A stretch of 64,000 nt of DNA from assembly GCA_947453725.1 (NCBI GenBank), contig CANGHH010000017.1, positions 32,001 through 96,000 on the forward strand. Direction: 5' to 3'. Each line of letters begins with the position of its first letter. Positions within the stretch are counted from its first letter, which is position 1. This stretch comes from Betaproteobacteria bacterium. GTDB taxonomy: Bacteria > Pseudomonadota > Gammaproteobacteria > Burkholderiales > Burkholderiaceae_C. Under the pieces are notes generated by a model that searched no databases, was not told the origin of the DNA, and was given only the letters and a program-made list of their open reading frames with translations. This document shows, in pieces, positions 1 to 11,461 of the stretch. The position numbers and the translations under genes were made by a program.

Positions 1-1
1 C

Positions 2-1345
2 CAGGACACCACCGGCACGATGACCCGCGACGAGCTGAAGGACCTGGCCTGCCTGGGCTTCAGCGCCGACCTGGTGATGCAGAGCTTCTGCCACACCGCG
101 GCCTACCCGAAGCCGGTGGACGTCAAGATGCACCGCGAGCTGCCGGCCTTCATGAGCAACCGCGGCGGCATCAGCCTGCGCCCGGGCGACGGCATCATCC
201 ACAGCTGGCTCAACCGCATGCTGCTGCCCGACACCGTGGGCACCGGCGGCGACAGCCACACCCGCTTCCCGATCGGCATCAGCTTCCCGGCCGGCTCCGG
301 CCTGGTGGCCTTCGGCGCGGCCACCGGCGTGATGCCGCTCGACATGCCCGAGAGCGTGCTGGTGCGCTTCACCGGCACCATGCAGCCCGGCGTCACGCTG
401 CGCGACCTGGTGCATGCGATTCCGCTGTATGGCATCAAGAGGGGTCTGCTGACCGTCGCCAAGAGCGGCAAGGTCAACGAGTTCAGCGGCCGAATCCTGG
501 AGATCGAAGGTCTGCCCGACCTGCGGGTCGAACAGGCCTTCGAACTCAGCGACGCCAGTGCCGAACGCAGCGCCGCCGGCTGCACCGTGCGCCTGAACCA
601 GGCGCCGGTGATCGAGTACCTGAACAGCAACATCGTGCTGCTGAAGAACATGATCGCCAACGGCTACACCGACAAGCGCAGCATCGAGCGCCGCATCGCC
701 AAGATGCAGGAGTGGCTGGCGGCGCCGACGCTGCTGGAGGCCGATGCCGACGCCGAGTACGCCCATGTGCTCGAGATCGACATGAACGAGATCAAGGAGC
801 CGATCCTGTGCTGCCCGAACGACCCCGACGACGCCAAGACCCTGTCTGACGTGGCCGGCACCAAGATCGACGAAGCCTTCATCGGCAGCTGCATGACCAA
901 CATCGGCCACTTTCGTGCCGCCAGCAAGCTGCTCGAGGGCCAGCGCGACATCCCGGTCAAGCTGTGGGTCGCACCGCCGACCAAGATGGACCAGGAACAG
1001 CTGACGCTGGAAGGCCACTACGCCAACTTCGGCGCCGCCGGTGCGCGCACCGAAATGCCGGGCTGCAGCCTGTGCATGGGCAATCAGGCCCAGGTCCGGG
1101 AAGGCGCCACGGTGGTCAGCACCAGCACGCGCAACTTCCCCAACCGGCTGGGCAAGAACACCCAGGTCTTCCTGGCTTCGGCCGAGCTGGCGGCCATCGC
1201 GTCGCGCCTGGGCAAGATCCCCAGCGCGGCCGAGTACGCCGAGGCGATGGGCATCATCAACAAGGACAACGCCAGCGTCTACAAGTACCTGAACTTCGAC
1301 CGGATCGAGGACTACGTCGAGACCGCGAAGGCGGTGACGGCCTGA
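2..1345 (+). CDS. acnB: Aconitate hydratase B, C-terminal part (5' end outside window)
   Basis: TCA-cycle enzyme that interconverts citrate and isocitrate through a [4Fe-4S] cluster in the cytoplasm. The frame is open from base 2, so the gene begins upstream of the window and about 447 codons are visible. The start of the visible part ([20 protein letters not shown]) matches the conserved core of AcnB. The three cluster cysteines expected in this family are present: one in [10 protein letters not shown] and two in GCSLCMGN. The extended acidic C-terminus ([14 protein letters not shown]) is also typical of the B type rather than the A type. A strong terminator follows 28 bases after the stop. 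Identity is certain; only the missing N-terminal domains cannot be judged. Confidence 0.97.
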   Translation, partial: QDTTGTMTRDELKDLACLGFSADLVMQSFCHTAAYPKPVDVKMHRELPAFMSNRGGISLRPGDGIIHSWLNRMLLPDTVGTGGDSHTRFPIGISFPAGSGLVAFGAATGVMPLDMPESVLVRFTGTMQPGVTLRDLVHAIPLYGIKRGLLTVAKSGKVNEFSGRILEIEGLPDLRVEQAFELSDASAERSAAGCTVRLNQAPVIEYLNSNIVLLKNMIANGYTDKRSIERRIAKMQEWLAAPTLLEADADAEYAHVLEIDMNEIKEPILCCPNDPDDAKTLSDVAGTKIDEAFIGSCMTNIGHFRAASKLLEGQRDIPVKLWVAPPTKMDQEQLTLEGHYANFGAAGARTEMPGCSLCMGNQAQVREGATVVSTSTRNFPNRLGKNTQVFLASAELAAIASRLGKIPSAAEYAEAMGIINKDNASVYKYLNFDRIEDYVETAKAVTA

Positions 1346-1372
1346 GCGTCCAGGGCCCTCGGGCTCGAAGGC

Positions 1373-1398
1373 AAGGCGGCCTGTGGGCCGCCTTTTTT
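1373..1398 (+). terminator. Rho-independent terminator after acnB
   Basis: A perfect 9-bp stem (AAGGCGGCC / GGCCGCCTT) with a 4-base loop is followed by a T run on the plus strand. It separates acnB from the convergent minus-strand gene that ends at 1417. Confidence 0.92.
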
Positions 1399-1416
1399 GT
1401 TTGCGGCCGGCTTCGT

Positions 1417-2604
1417 TCAGCGATGCGCGGGATGCGCCTGGGCGGGCGGCCGCGCCTGTTGGCGGGTCGCAGCGACCGCACCGGCCAGCACCCAGACCAA
1501 GGCCAAGGCCGCCAGCGCCGCATGCGCCAGCCACAGCGCCCGCGGGCCCAGCCCCGACACCGCCAAGCCCACGGCCAGCACGCCAGCGGCCGCCGCCAAG
1601 GCGGCAAGGGATGGCGCCGCGGCAAGCCGGCCGCTGCGGCTGACCGCGACAGCGCCGGCGCTTTGCAGACCGGCGGCCCAGGCGACGCTCCACGCAGCGG
1701 TGTGCAGCAGCGTGGCCCCCATCAGGCCTTGTAGCAAGGGCAACCAGGGCAGGGCCAGGCCGCCGGCGATCAACAGGGCCGCGCACAGAGCCGGCACATG
1801 CTGCACGCGCGGACGAAGCGCCCACGCCAGGCCGACCCCCGGCAGCACCATCGCGGCGAGGTGGGCGCCAACCACCTGGGGGGCACTGGCGCCCGCCGGC
1901 GTGCACAGGGCCAGCAGCGCGGGCAGGCCGGCCATCATCGGCAACATGGCCACCGCCGCAAGCCGCTGCGGCAGATCGCGCCGGACCCAGGCAGCGCGCC
2001 ACGCGCCGGCATCCAGCCCCTGCAGCGCGCGCCATTCGTCCAGCACACCACCGCGGCAGGCGTGGCGCGCCGGCCCGCAAGCCCGCGTCAGTGCAGCGCC
2101 CAGCGCAACAGCCGTCAAGGCCAGAACCTCGGTCACACCGGGCAGCAGGCCCGCCCAGTCCGGCACGCCCAACAGCGCAGGCAGACTGAAGCACCCGGCA
2201 GCGGCCACGCCCAAGGCGGCCGGCAGCAGCGCCTGGTGCAGAGGCGAACGCTGCGGCCCGCGCAGCAGCCGCACCGTCCAGCTGGCGGCGACGGACGCGG
2301 CAGCCCAGGCCGCAGCGAGCAGCCAGGGAGACGCGGCAGCCACCGCCGTGAGCAGCAGCAGGGCGGCCAGCAGCCAGGCGGCACGCACCCGGCCGGCTGT
2401 CGGGGCGAGCCCGGCGCAAGCTTGCAGGGCATAGGCCTGCAAGCCCAGCCACAGCGCCACCGGCAAGAGGCCGCCCAGCCACAGCGGGGCCAAGCGGGCG
2501 CCCACCGCGCCCAGCACCAGCCAGCCGCTGGTGTGCACGGCCCACGCCAGGCTGCGGGCCAGCATCAGGCGCAGCGGCAGCGCGGGCAGCTTCGCCGGCT
2601 TCAT
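1417..2604 (-). CDS. Polytopic membrane protein of unknown function at the tail of the CO dehydrogenase locus
   Basis: A 395-residue, very hydrophobic protein rich in Ala and Leu, with roughly ten or more membrane-spanning stretches and few charged loops. I do not recognise the family. I chose the ATG at 2604 because it overlaps the stop of the upstream oxygenase-like gene (TGATG) and because the codons further upstream in the frame encode an Arg-rich sequence unlike a membrane protein. It is the last gene of the minus-strand run that starts with coxM, so it may be co-transcribed with CO oxidation genes. No conserved metal-binding motif was obvious. A role in transport or in membrane anchoring of the CO oxidation machinery is only a guess from context. 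Confidence 0.6.
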   Translation of the reverse strand: MKPAKLPALPLRLMLARSLAWAVHTSGWLVLGAVGARLAPLWLGGLLPVALWLGLQAYALQACAGLAPTAGRVRAAWLLAALLLLTAVAAASPWLLAAAWAAASVAASWTVRLLRGPQRSPLHQALLPAALGVAAAGCFSLPALLGVPDWAGLLPGVTEVLALTAVALGAALTRACGPARHACRGGVLDEWRALQGLDAGAWRAAWVRRDLPQRLAAVAMLPMMAGLPALLALCTPAGASAPQVVGAHLAAMVLPGVGLAWALRPRVQHVPALCAALLIAGGLALPWLPLLQGLMGATLLHTAAWSVAWAAGLQSAGAVAVSRSGRLAAAPSLAALAAAAGVLAVGLAVSGLGPRALWLAHAALAALALVWVLAGAVAATRQQARPPAQAHPAHR

Positions 2605-3311
2605 CAGAGGGCGCTGTAGCCGTGCAGACGGTCGCTCCCGGCGGCGGCATGCACGCTGGCGTTGAACGACACGATCACCCGTTCGCTGTCGCCGTCGTAG
2701 GGCAGCGCCTGGTGCGCCAGCCAGGACGGAAAGATCAGCAACTGGCCGGGCAGCGGCGGCAGCTCGACATGCGGCGGTTGCAGGTAGGCATTGCCCAGAT
2801 CGACATGCGCGCCGCCGAGCGTTGCGAAGGGCGGCCCGTACAAGCGCGTGACGCCGTTGGCGGCGCCGTAAACCGGGTGGGCGCAACGCCGGGCTTCGTC
2901 ATCGACCTGCACGCAGTAGACGCCCGACCACGAGCAGTTGCCGTGCGTGTGGACGTCGTGGAAGGCGCCGCTGCGGCTGGTCTGGAACCACAGGCCCTCG
3001 ATGGCCACCTGCAGGCCCTGCTCGCCGGCCGAACGGGCCTGCCAAGCGTGCACGTTGGCCGCGCTGACGGTGTCGCGCAGGCTGGCCACGATGAAACCGA
3101 CGAAGGCCTGCCATTCGGGCAGCTTCACGCGCTGCAGCAGGTCGTCGTCACTGGCAAAGAACGCTGCACCCGGCGGCTGGCCGCGGCTGTGCAATTGCGT
3201 TGCACGCAAGGCGCCGAAGATGCGCACCAGCAGTGGGTTCAGCGCATCAGCCTCGGCATAGCGGTGCAGACCCACGGGTGTAGGCCACAGCAGGTTCAGG
3301 CCGGGGTTCAT
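2604..3311 (-). CDS. Putative 2OG-Fe(II) oxygenase family protein
   Basis: A 235-residue protein resembling the small family of putative 2-oxoglutarate/Fe(II) oxygenases known as TIGR02466 (Pfam 2OG-FeII_Oxy_5). The visible family signature is FHDVHTHGNCSWSGVYCV at about residues 117-134, which supplies candidate iron ligands His121 and His123. A later FPSWLAHQALP supplies His200, followed by Arg211 in SERVIVSFN, the expected 2OG-binding position. ATG at 3311 starts 8 bases after the stop of the mocA-like gene and shares one base with the next gene, so it belongs to the same transcript. The substrate is unknown. Finding such a gene behind cox genes is unusual to my knowledge; its role there is not known. 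Confidence 0.72.
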   Translation of the reverse strand: MNPGLNLLWPTPVGLHRYAEADALNPLLVRIFGALRATQLHSRGQPPGAAFFASDDDLLQRVKLPEWQAFVGFIVASLRDTVSAANVHAWQARSAGEQGLQVAIEGLWFQTSRSGAFHDVHTHGNCSWSGVYCVQVDDEARRCAHPVYGAANGVTRLYGPPFATLGGAHVDLGNAYLQPPHVELPPLPGQLLIFPSWLAHQALPYDGDSERVIVSFNASVHAAAGSDRLHGYSAL

Positions 3312-3318
3312 GCCGCAT

Positions 3319-3996
3319 TCATGCCGGCGACAGCGCGGCCGGCCAACGCAACACGTGGCCGGTGTCACGGGCGAAGGCTTCCAGGTCTTCGGGGGTGTCG
3401 ACGTCCACCCGGTAACGCCGGTTGTCGGTGACGAAAGGTGCCACCGCCTGCGGGTTGGCCGTCTGCCACTGGCGGCAGCCGATGTTCGCGGCGCCGGCCA
3501 GGATCTGCTCGCGCACCTCGTTGCTGAAGATCACCGGGTTGCCGCGCTCGCCGCCGATCTGCGGAAAGACCACCGAGGCGCCCTCGGGCCGCTTCTTGTA
3601 GGCGCCGATCAGCGCGCTGATGTCTTGCGCGTTGATCAAGGGCTGGTCGGCCAGCGCCACGATCACGGCGTCCAGCTTGCTGGACAGCGCCGCCAGCCCC
3701 AGCCGCAGCGACGACACCTGCCCGTCGTCGGGCTGCAGGTTGCGCACCAGCGTGACCGGGAAGGTCTGCACGACGGGCTCGATCAGCTCGGCGTGGTGGC
3801 CCAGCACGACCACGACTTCATCGACGCCAGCGCCCGACAGCGCGATCAACTGTCGGCGGATCAGCGGCACGCCGCCCAGTTCCAGCAGACTCTTGGGTTT
3901 GTGGCCCATCCGCGAACCGCTGCCCGCAGCCAGCAGCACCGCGCCGATCACGACGCGGCTGTACAGGCCGCCGCCGCCTTTCAGGATGCATCCCAT
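3319..3996 (-). CDS. mocA: MobA/MocA-type nucleotidyltransferase (molybdenum cofactor cytidylyltransferase-like)
   Basis: A 225-residue nucleotidyltransferase. The N-terminal signature LAAGSGSRMGHKPKSLLELG is the NTP-binding loop of MobA/MocA/GlmU-type enzymes, and the ADQP motif in the middle is the metal-binding Asp region typical of MocA and CoxI-linked proteins. In this setting it probably adds CMP to molybdopterin to make the cytosine dinucleotide cofactor (MCD) that CO dehydrogenase carries, acting in the cytoplasm before cofactor insertion. The gene lies 12 bases after coxF/xdhC. The true start may be slightly internal, because conserved sequence begins only at about residue 15. Confidence 0.86.
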   Translation of the reverse strand: MGCILKGGGGLYSRVVIGAVLLAAGSGSRMGHKPKSLLELGGVPLIRRQLIALSGAGVDEVVVVLGHHAELIEPVVQTFPVTLVRNLQPDDGQVSSLRLGLAALSSKLDAVIVALADQPLINAQDISALIGAYKKRPEGASVVFPQIGGERGNPVIFSNEVREQILAGAANIGCRQWQTANPQAVAPFVTDNRRYRVDVDTPEDLEAFARDTGHVLRWPAALSPA

Positions 3997-4008
3997 CTTG
4001 ACGCGCCT

Positions 4009-4914
4009 TCAGGCCTTGCCGCCACCGCAGCACGAGCCGCTGATGACCGGCAGCTCGGGCAGCGGCTGTCGCGGCGCCGCGACGGCGGGCGGGGCGACCG
4101 CTGCGGCCGGCGCAGCTTGCGGCGACCCACGCCGCGCCGCGACCACCGCGGCCAGCACCGACAGCGCGATCTCTTCCGGCGTCTGCGCGGCTATGGCCTG
4201 GCCGGCCGGCGCGACGATGGCGGCGACGGCCGCCGCATCGGCGCCCGATTCGAGCAGCGCCGCCTTCAGCACCTCGGCCTTGCGCGCGCTGGCCACGAAG
4301 AAAACCTGGCGTGCGTTCAGCGACAAGGCCGCGCGCAGGCCCTGCACGTCGCGCCGGCCCTGCGTGGCGACGACGACAAAGCTGCCGGCGCCCACTTCGG
4401 CACTCGCTTCGGCGCCGGCCTCGTCGCTGGCGATCACGCGCACGGCGTCGGGGAAGCGCGAAGCGTCGGCGTCCTGGGCCATCACCGTCACCGGCAGGCC
4501 GACACGCGGCGCCAGCGCGGCCAGCGCGGCGGCCAGGGGCGTGTCGCCGATGACGGTCAGGCGCGCGGCGGGCAGCATCGGATCGACGAAGAGTTCCAGC
4601 GTGCCGCCGGAATGGCAGGCCATGCCGAATTCCAGCACGTCGTCGAGCTCACGCACGCTGCCGTCGGCCGCCGGCGCGATACGGATAACCCGCGCGCGGC
4701 CGTCCTGCAGCGCCAGGCGCACCGTGCGCATCACCGCCGGCTGCGCACAGCCGCCGCCGATCCAGCCCTGCTGGATGCCTTCGGCGGTGACCACGGCCTT
4801 GTCGCCGGGGCGGGCCGATGCGGGCGCCAGTACGCGCAGCACGCTGACCAGCGCGTAGGGCTGGCCTCGTTGTTGCAGCCGCTGCGCTGCGGCCAGGATG
4901 TCAGTGCTGTTCAT
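4009..4914 (-). CDS. coxF: XdhC/CoxF family molybdenum-enzyme maturation protein
   Basis: A 301-residue XdhC/CoxI-type protein. The N-terminal domain contains GWIGGGCAQPAV (around residue 50) and a later MACHSGGTLELFVDP, the two cysteine-containing signatures of this family. A Rossmann-like domain follows (LTVIGDTPLAAALAALAP). Family members protect or sulfurate the molybdenum cofactor before insertion; in cox operons the homologue helps build the Mo-S-Cu centre. The C-terminus is Ala/Pro-rich and ends in a CCGGG motif that might bind metal, which is an inference. It sits 25 bases downstream of coxE and just before the mocA-like gene, forming a cofactor maturation pair. Confidence 0.86.
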   Translation of the reverse strand: MNSTDILAAAQRLQQRGQPYALVSVLRVLAPASARPGDKAVVTAEGIQQGWIGGGCAQPAVMRTVRLALQDGRARVIRIAPAADGSVRELDDVLEFGMACHSGGTLELFVDPMLPAARLTVIGDTPLAAALAALAPRVGLPVTVMAQDADASRFPDAVRVIASDEAGAEASAEVGAGSFVVVATQGRRDVQGLRAALSLNARQVFFVASARKAEVLKAALLESGADAAAVAAIVAPAGQAIAAQTPEEIALSVLAAVVAARRGSPQAAPAAAVAPPAVAAPRQPLPELPVISGSCCGGGKA

Positions 4915-4939
4915 GCGTTGGATCCTTGACTTCGATACG

Positions 4940-6127
4940 TCATTGGAAATGGTCGGCAGCCTGCGCCAGGTCGCGCAGGCTGTTCAGGCGGACGAAACGC
5001 TGCACCAGCGGCAGCGCAGCCTGCACCGCCTGGGAAGCCGGCCGCTGATCGGCCGGGTGGAACCAGGTGATGCGTGCGCCGCGCCGGCGCACCGCGGCCA
5101 GTTCTTCGGCCAGACGCTGCGGCTCGTCAGCGTCGAAGCCGTCGGACAGCAGCCAGACCTGGGCGCTGCGCTTGAGCTGCGCGCGGGCATGCACACCGTG
5201 GAAATCGGCCAGGCTGGTGGCGATGCGCGTGCCGCCGCCGAAACCGGCCGTCACGGCGTTGATCTTTTCCTGCACGTTCGCCGAGTCGCGCTGCAGCAGC
5301 GGCGTCACTTCGGCCAGCCGGGTGTGGAAGACGAAGACCCGGGCGTTGACGGCCTGCACGAAGGCGCGCGCGATGCGCAGGAACAGCTGCGCATGCGTCT
5401 CCATCGAGCGGCTGACGTCGACCAGGATGAAGACCCGCGGCTTCTCGCGGCGCGGCCGCCGCCAGGCCGGCGTGATGGGGATGCCGCCGGTCTTCAGGCT
5501 GGCGCGCAAGGTGCGCCGCACGTCCAGGCGCGCGCCGCGCGGGTGGTCGTGCCAGCGCCGCGTCAGCCGAACGCGCAGGCGGCGGGCGATGCGCTCGGCC
5601 AGCTGGTCCAGCAGGCGCAGGTCTTGCGGCAGCCACTGCGACAGGCTGCGGTCGTGCAGGGCCTCGGTGCGGCTGGCGCCGCCTTGGGCGCGCGGTGCGG
5701 CATCACTTTCAGCCGCGCCTTCGGCCTCGGGCGCCGACTGCAGCGCGGTGTCCATCGCCTGGCGGCCTGGCGGCGCCGCCCCGCTGTCGGCCAGCGACTG
5801 CTGCAGCGCCTGCACCATCTGCCGGATGTCGCGCGCCGGCCGCGTCTGGCCGCTGACCCGCACCCGGCCGCTGCTGCGGTGGGGCATCCAGTAGCGGTCG
5901 AAAAGTTCCGGCCATTGCCGCCACGAACGGGCGTCGTGGCAGGCGATGGCGCGCCAGGCGGCGCCGACCTGCGCGCTGCGCTGCACCGGCAGCGCCAGCG
6001 CAGCCCGCACAAAGGCCTGCTGCTCGGCCACGCCGACCTTCAAGCCGTGTTCCCGCAACAAGGCGGCGAAGCCGGCGATGGCCTGCAGCGCTTCGGCGTG
6101 GCGCAGCGGCGCAAGGGCGGCTGGCAT
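4940..6127 (-). CDS. coxE: CoxE-like von Willebrand factor A protein for CO dehydrogenase maturation
   Basis: A 395-residue VWA-domain protein of the CoxE family. The C-terminal half holds a complete metal-ion-dependent adhesion motif: Asp237-x-Ser239-x-Ser241, then GGGTRIATSL and LLSDGFDADEP. The N-terminal half is a helical Arg-rich region with an acidic and Ala-rich linker near residues 125-155. In the studied Oligotropha/Afipia system CoxE partners the AAA ATPase CoxD to install copper in the Mo-Cu site. It lies 4 bases after coxD, which supports joint translation and a CoxD-CoxE complex. Confidence 0.92.
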   Translation of the reverse strand: MPAALAPLRHAEALQAIAGFAALLREHGLKVGVAEQQAFVRAALALPVQRSAQVGAAWRAIACHDARSWRQWPELFDRYWMPHRSSGRVRVSGQTRPARDIRQMVQALQQSLADSGAAPPGRQAMDTALQSAPEAEGAAESDAAPRAQGGASRTEALHDRSLSQWLPQDLRLLDQLAERIARRLRVRLTRRWHDHPRGARLDVRRTLRASLKTGGIPITPAWRRPRREKPRVFILVDVSRSMETHAQLFLRIARAFVQAVNARVFVFHTRLAEVTPLLQRDSANVQEKINAVTAGFGGGTRIATSLADFHGVHARAQLKRSAQVWLLSDGFDADEPQRLAEELAAVRRRGARITWFHPADQRPASQAVQAALPLVQRFVRLNSLRDLAQAADHFQ

Positions 6128-6131
6128 GGCA

Positions 6132-7049
6132 TCAGGCCGGGCTGGCCGCCTTCACCGCGACACCGGCGCTGGCTTGCCGGTTGCGGCCTTCGAGCAATTG
6201 CCGCACGCGGTCGGGGCCGAGCTGGAAGCGGTCTTCCCGCGTCTTCAGCAGACAGGCCAGCGTGTGGGTCAGCGCGTGCGGGTCATCGGGCAGCGCCGCG
6301 TGGCCCAGGCGGTGCAGCGCCCTGACCCAGTCCAGCGTTTCGGCCACGCCCGGCGTCTTGCCCAGGTCTTCCTGGCGCAGGCGCTGCACGAAGGCCACGG
6401 CCTGTTCGACCAGCGCACTTTCAGCGTTCGGCAGCGTGGCCCGCACGATGTCGATCTCGCGCGCCAGCGTCGGGTAATCCAACCAGTGGTACAGGCAGCG
6501 GCGGCGCAGCGCGTCGCTGAGTTCGCGCGTGCCGTTGCTGGTCAGCAGCACCGCCGGCACATGCCGCGCCCGGATCGTGCCGAGTTCGGGCACGGTGATC
6601 TGCCAGTCGGCCAGCACCTCGAGCAGGAAAGCCTCGAAGGCCTCGTCGGCGCGGTCGATTTCGTCGATCAGCAGCACGCAAGGCTGTTCGCTGGACAGCG
6701 CCGTCAACAGCGGGCGTTCCAGCAAATAGTCCCGCGCGAAAAGATCGGCCTCGGCGACCCGCTCGGCGCTGGTTTCATGCAGACGTATCGCCAACAGCTG
6801 GCGGCCGTAATTCCATTCGTAGGCGGCCTGTGCCAGGTCCAGCCCCTCGTGGCATTGCAGGCGCACCAGGCGGCGGCCCAGCGCGCTGGCGTGGGCAATG
6901 GCCAGCGCGGTCTTGCCCACGCCGGCATCGCCTTCGATCAGCAGGGGGCGCTGCAACTCGTCGGCCAGCCACAGCGTGGTGGCCAGCGCCTCGTCGGCGA
7001 TGTAGCCGGCCCGGTGCAGGCGCTGGCGCAGGCCGGCTTCGTCGCTCAT
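6132..7049 (-). CDS. coxD: CoxD-like MoxR AAA+ ATPase
   Basis: A 305-residue MoxR-type AAA+ chaperone. It has a Walker A motif GDAGVGKT (residues 40-47), Walker B CVLLIDEIDRAD, a sensor-1 region LLTSNGTREL and an arginine-finger region DALRRRCLYHW. CoxD in Afipia carboxidovorans is the membrane-associated ATPase needed for sulfuration and copper loading of CoxL. ATG at 7049 was chosen because it overlaps the coxG stop (ATGA); an upstream in-frame start would lie inside coxG. Confidence 0.93.
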   Translation of the reverse strand: MSDEAGLRQRLHRAGYIADEALATTLWLADELQRPLLIEGDAGVGKTALAIAHASALGRRLVRLQCHEGLDLAQAAYEWNYGRQLLAIRLHETSAERVAEADLFARDYLLERPLLTALSSEQPCVLLIDEIDRADEAFEAFLLEVLADWQITVPELGTIRARHVPAVLLTSNGTRELSDALRRRCLYHWLDYPTLAREIDIVRATLPNAESALVEQAVAFVQRLRQEDLGKTPGVAETLDWVRALHRLGHAALPDDPHALTHTLACLLKTREDRFQLGPDRVRQLLEGRNRQASAGVAVKAASPA

Positions 7050-7663
7050 GCGTGTTTTCCGAACAGGCCGGCGAGCCAGCCTTTGAACACCGTCCACATC
7101 AGCGCCAGTGCATTCAATTCCTTCACCGGCGCCGGGGTCAGCGGCGCGGCGGCCGATCCGGCCGCTGCGGACGCCGATTCAGAGGCCGCTTCAGTGGCCG
7201 CCACGACAGCGGCCGCGGCCGCCGCGCGGAAGTTGTCCGCGAACTGCGCCAGCATGGCATCCGACACCGGCACCAGCAGCCGGCTGCCGAACTGCGCCAG
7301 CTTGCCGCTGACAACGATGGTGGCCACCCCCACCAGCACCGACGTGCCGGCGGTGGCGCCGGCTTCGAGATGCGCCTTCAGGTCCATCGAAGCCGACGAG
7401 CCGCTCTTGTCGGCGCCCTTGCCGAGCATCTGCATGGACAGTGCGGCGGCATCCAGCCCCAGCACTTCGATGTCGCCACCGAACTGCATCACGGCCGGGC
7501 CGACCTTGCTCTTCACCGTGCCCTTGTAGTGCGTGGCGTCGAGCTGCTCGGTGATCTGCGCCCCGGGCATGCAGCGCGCCACCGCGTGGATGTCGCTCAG
7601 CACCGCCCAGGCCTGCTCGGTGCTGACGGCCAACTCGTAGCGCTTGTCGAGTTTGACTTCCAT
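7046..7663 (-). CDS. coxG: CoxG-like SRPBCC protein with C-terminal membrane anchor
   Basis: A 205-residue CO dehydrogenase subunit G homologue. The SRPBCC fold covers about residues 1-145, with the typical start MEVKLDKRYELAVSTEQAW and a central KGTVKSKVGPAVMQFGG. An Ala-rich linker leads to a hydrophobic C-terminal helix (LNALALMWTVFKGWLAGLFG) that could anchor the protein in the membrane. CoxG is thought to recruit the soluble enzyme to the cytoplasmic membrane and pass electrons toward quinone; that role is from the family, not visible here. The gene starts immediately after the coxL stop. Confidence 0.92.
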   Translation of the reverse strand: MEVKLDKRYELAVSTEQAWAVLSDIHAVARCMPGAQITEQLDATHYKGTVKSKVGPAVMQFGGDIEVLGLDAAALSMQMLGKGADKSGSSASMDLKAHLEAGATAGTSVLVGVATIVVSGKLAQFGSRLLVPVSDAMLAQFADNFRAAAAAAVVAATEAASESASAAAGSAAAPLTPAPVKELNALALMWTVFKGWLAGLFGKHA

Positions 7664-10074
<2,411 letters not shown>

Positions 10075-10078
<4 letters not shown>

Positions 10079-10566
10079 GCGGCCACCTTTTCGGTCTGTT
10101 GCAGTTGGGCCGCGGCGTATTGCACGGCCTTGACGATGTTCTGGTAACCCGTGCAGCGGCACAGGTTGCCGGCCATGCCGGCGCGAATCTCCGGCTCGGT
10201 CGGGCTGGGGTTCTCCTGCAGGAAGCGGTAGGCGCGCATCAGCATGCCCGGCGTGCAGAAGCCGCATTGCAGGCCGTGCTCCTTGTAGAAGCCTTCCTGC
10301 ACGGCGTGCAGCACCGGCCCTTGCGCCAGGCCTTCAACGGTCAGCACCTCGCCGCCGTCGCACTGCACCGCCAGGTGGGTGCAGCTCTTGACGCTCTGGC
10401 CGTCGATGTCGACGGTGCAGGCGCCGCAGTGGCTGGTCTCGCAGCCGATGTGCGCGCCCGTCAGGTTGAGTTCCTCGCGCAGGAAGTGGATCAGCAGCGT
10501 GCGCGGCTCGACGGCCTTCTCTTGCACGCGGCCGTTGACTTTCACATTGATCAGTTTCTTGGCCAT
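10075..10566 (-). CDS. coxS: CO dehydrogenase small subunit with two [2Fe-2S] clusters
   Basis: A 163-residue iron-sulfur subunit that carries electrons from the molybdenum site toward FAD. All eight cluster cysteines are present: Cys42, 47, 50 and 62 for the plant-ferredoxin-like cluster ([10 protein letters not shown]), and Cys101, 104, 136 and 138 for the second ([18 protein letters not shown]). It sits between coxM and coxL, the M-S-L order typical of form I operons; form II operons usually run S-L-M. Confidence 0.96.
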
Positions 10567-10597
10567 GGGTGTCTTTCGTCTCCGTGGTTTCAGGGGT

Positions 10598-11461
10598 TCA
10601 GACGCAGCGGGCGGCCGCGGCCTTCAGCGCGCGCTGGACCATCTGGCCGGCCATGGCGGTCTTGTAGGCGATGTCGCCGCGCAGGTCTTCGGCGGGGTCG
10701 CAGGCGGCCTGCGCCGCGGCGCCGGCAGCGGCCAGCGTGGCAGCGTTCAGCGCTTGGCCGATGAGCGCGGCCTCGGCGGCCGGCACCCGGATCGCCATCG
10801 GCGCCACGTTGGTCAGCGCGATGCGAACCTGCGTGACTTGGCCGCCGGCCATGCGCATCACCACGGCGGCGCCGGCGGTGGCCCAGTCGCCGGTCTTGCG
10901 CTTGAGCTTTTCGTAGGCCCAACCCGTGCCCGGCGCAAATGCCGGCACGCGGATGGCGACCATGATTTCGTCGTCGGCCAGCGCCGTCATGTAAGTGCCG
11001 AGGAAGAAGTCGTCGGCCTTGACGCTGCGCCGGCCCTGGGGGCCCTGCAGCTCGAAGGTGGCGTCCAGCGCCAGGCTGATGGCGGGGTGGTCGTTGCCGG
11101 GGTCGCCGTGCGCGATGTCACCACCCAGCGTGCCGCGGTTGCGCACCTGCGGGTCGGCGATCAGCTTGGGCGCGTCGGCCAGCAGCGGCACGCGGGCTTG
11201 CAGGATGGCGCTGCTGATCAGGTCGTTCTCGACCGTCATGGCACCGATCACCACGTCGGCGCCGTCTTCGCAAATGCCGCGCAATTCGGGGATGCGGTTG
11301 ATGTCGATCAGGTGGGCGGGCTGGGCGAAACGCAGCTTCATCATCGGCAGCAGGCTGTGGCCGCCGGCCAGCAGCTTGGCGTCTTGCCCCAGGCTGCCGA
11401 GCAGCGAGATCGCTTCACCCACGGTACGGGGCACGTGGTAATCGAAGGCGGGTGGAATCAT
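10598..11461 (-). CDS. coxM: CO dehydrogenase medium subunit (FAD-binding)
   Basis: A 287-residue flavoprotein subunit. It has the two FAD-binding signatures of the family, AGGHSLLP (residues 32-39) and [14 protein letters not shown] (residues 111-124), the second in the form usual for CoxM. It takes electrons from CoxS and hands them to the respiratory chain. ATG at 11461 gives the conserved N-terminus [17 protein letters not shown]; the longer upstream frame lacks family character. It is the first structural gene of the cox run and is preceded by the 201-base intergenic region that carries repeated motifs. Confidence 0.95.
   Translation of the reverse strand: MIPPAFDYHVPRTVGEAISLLGSLGQDAKLLAGGHSLLPMMKLRFAQPAHLIDINRIPELRGICEDGADVVIGAMTVENDLISSAILQARVPLLADAPKLIADPQVRNRGTLGGDIAHGDPGNDHPAISLALDATFELQGPQGRRSVKADDFFLGTYMTALADDEIMVAIRVPAFAPGTGWAYEKLKRKTGDWATAGAAVVMRMAGGQVTQVRIALTNVAPMAIRVPAAEAALIGQALNAATLAAAGAAAQAACDPAEDLRGDIAYKTAMAGQMVQRALKAAAARCV

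Noticed and set aside
1417..2604. The membrane protein as an NnrS homologue
   Set aside because: Length and hydrophobicity fit loosely, but I could not find the conserved His-containing motifs expected of NnrS.
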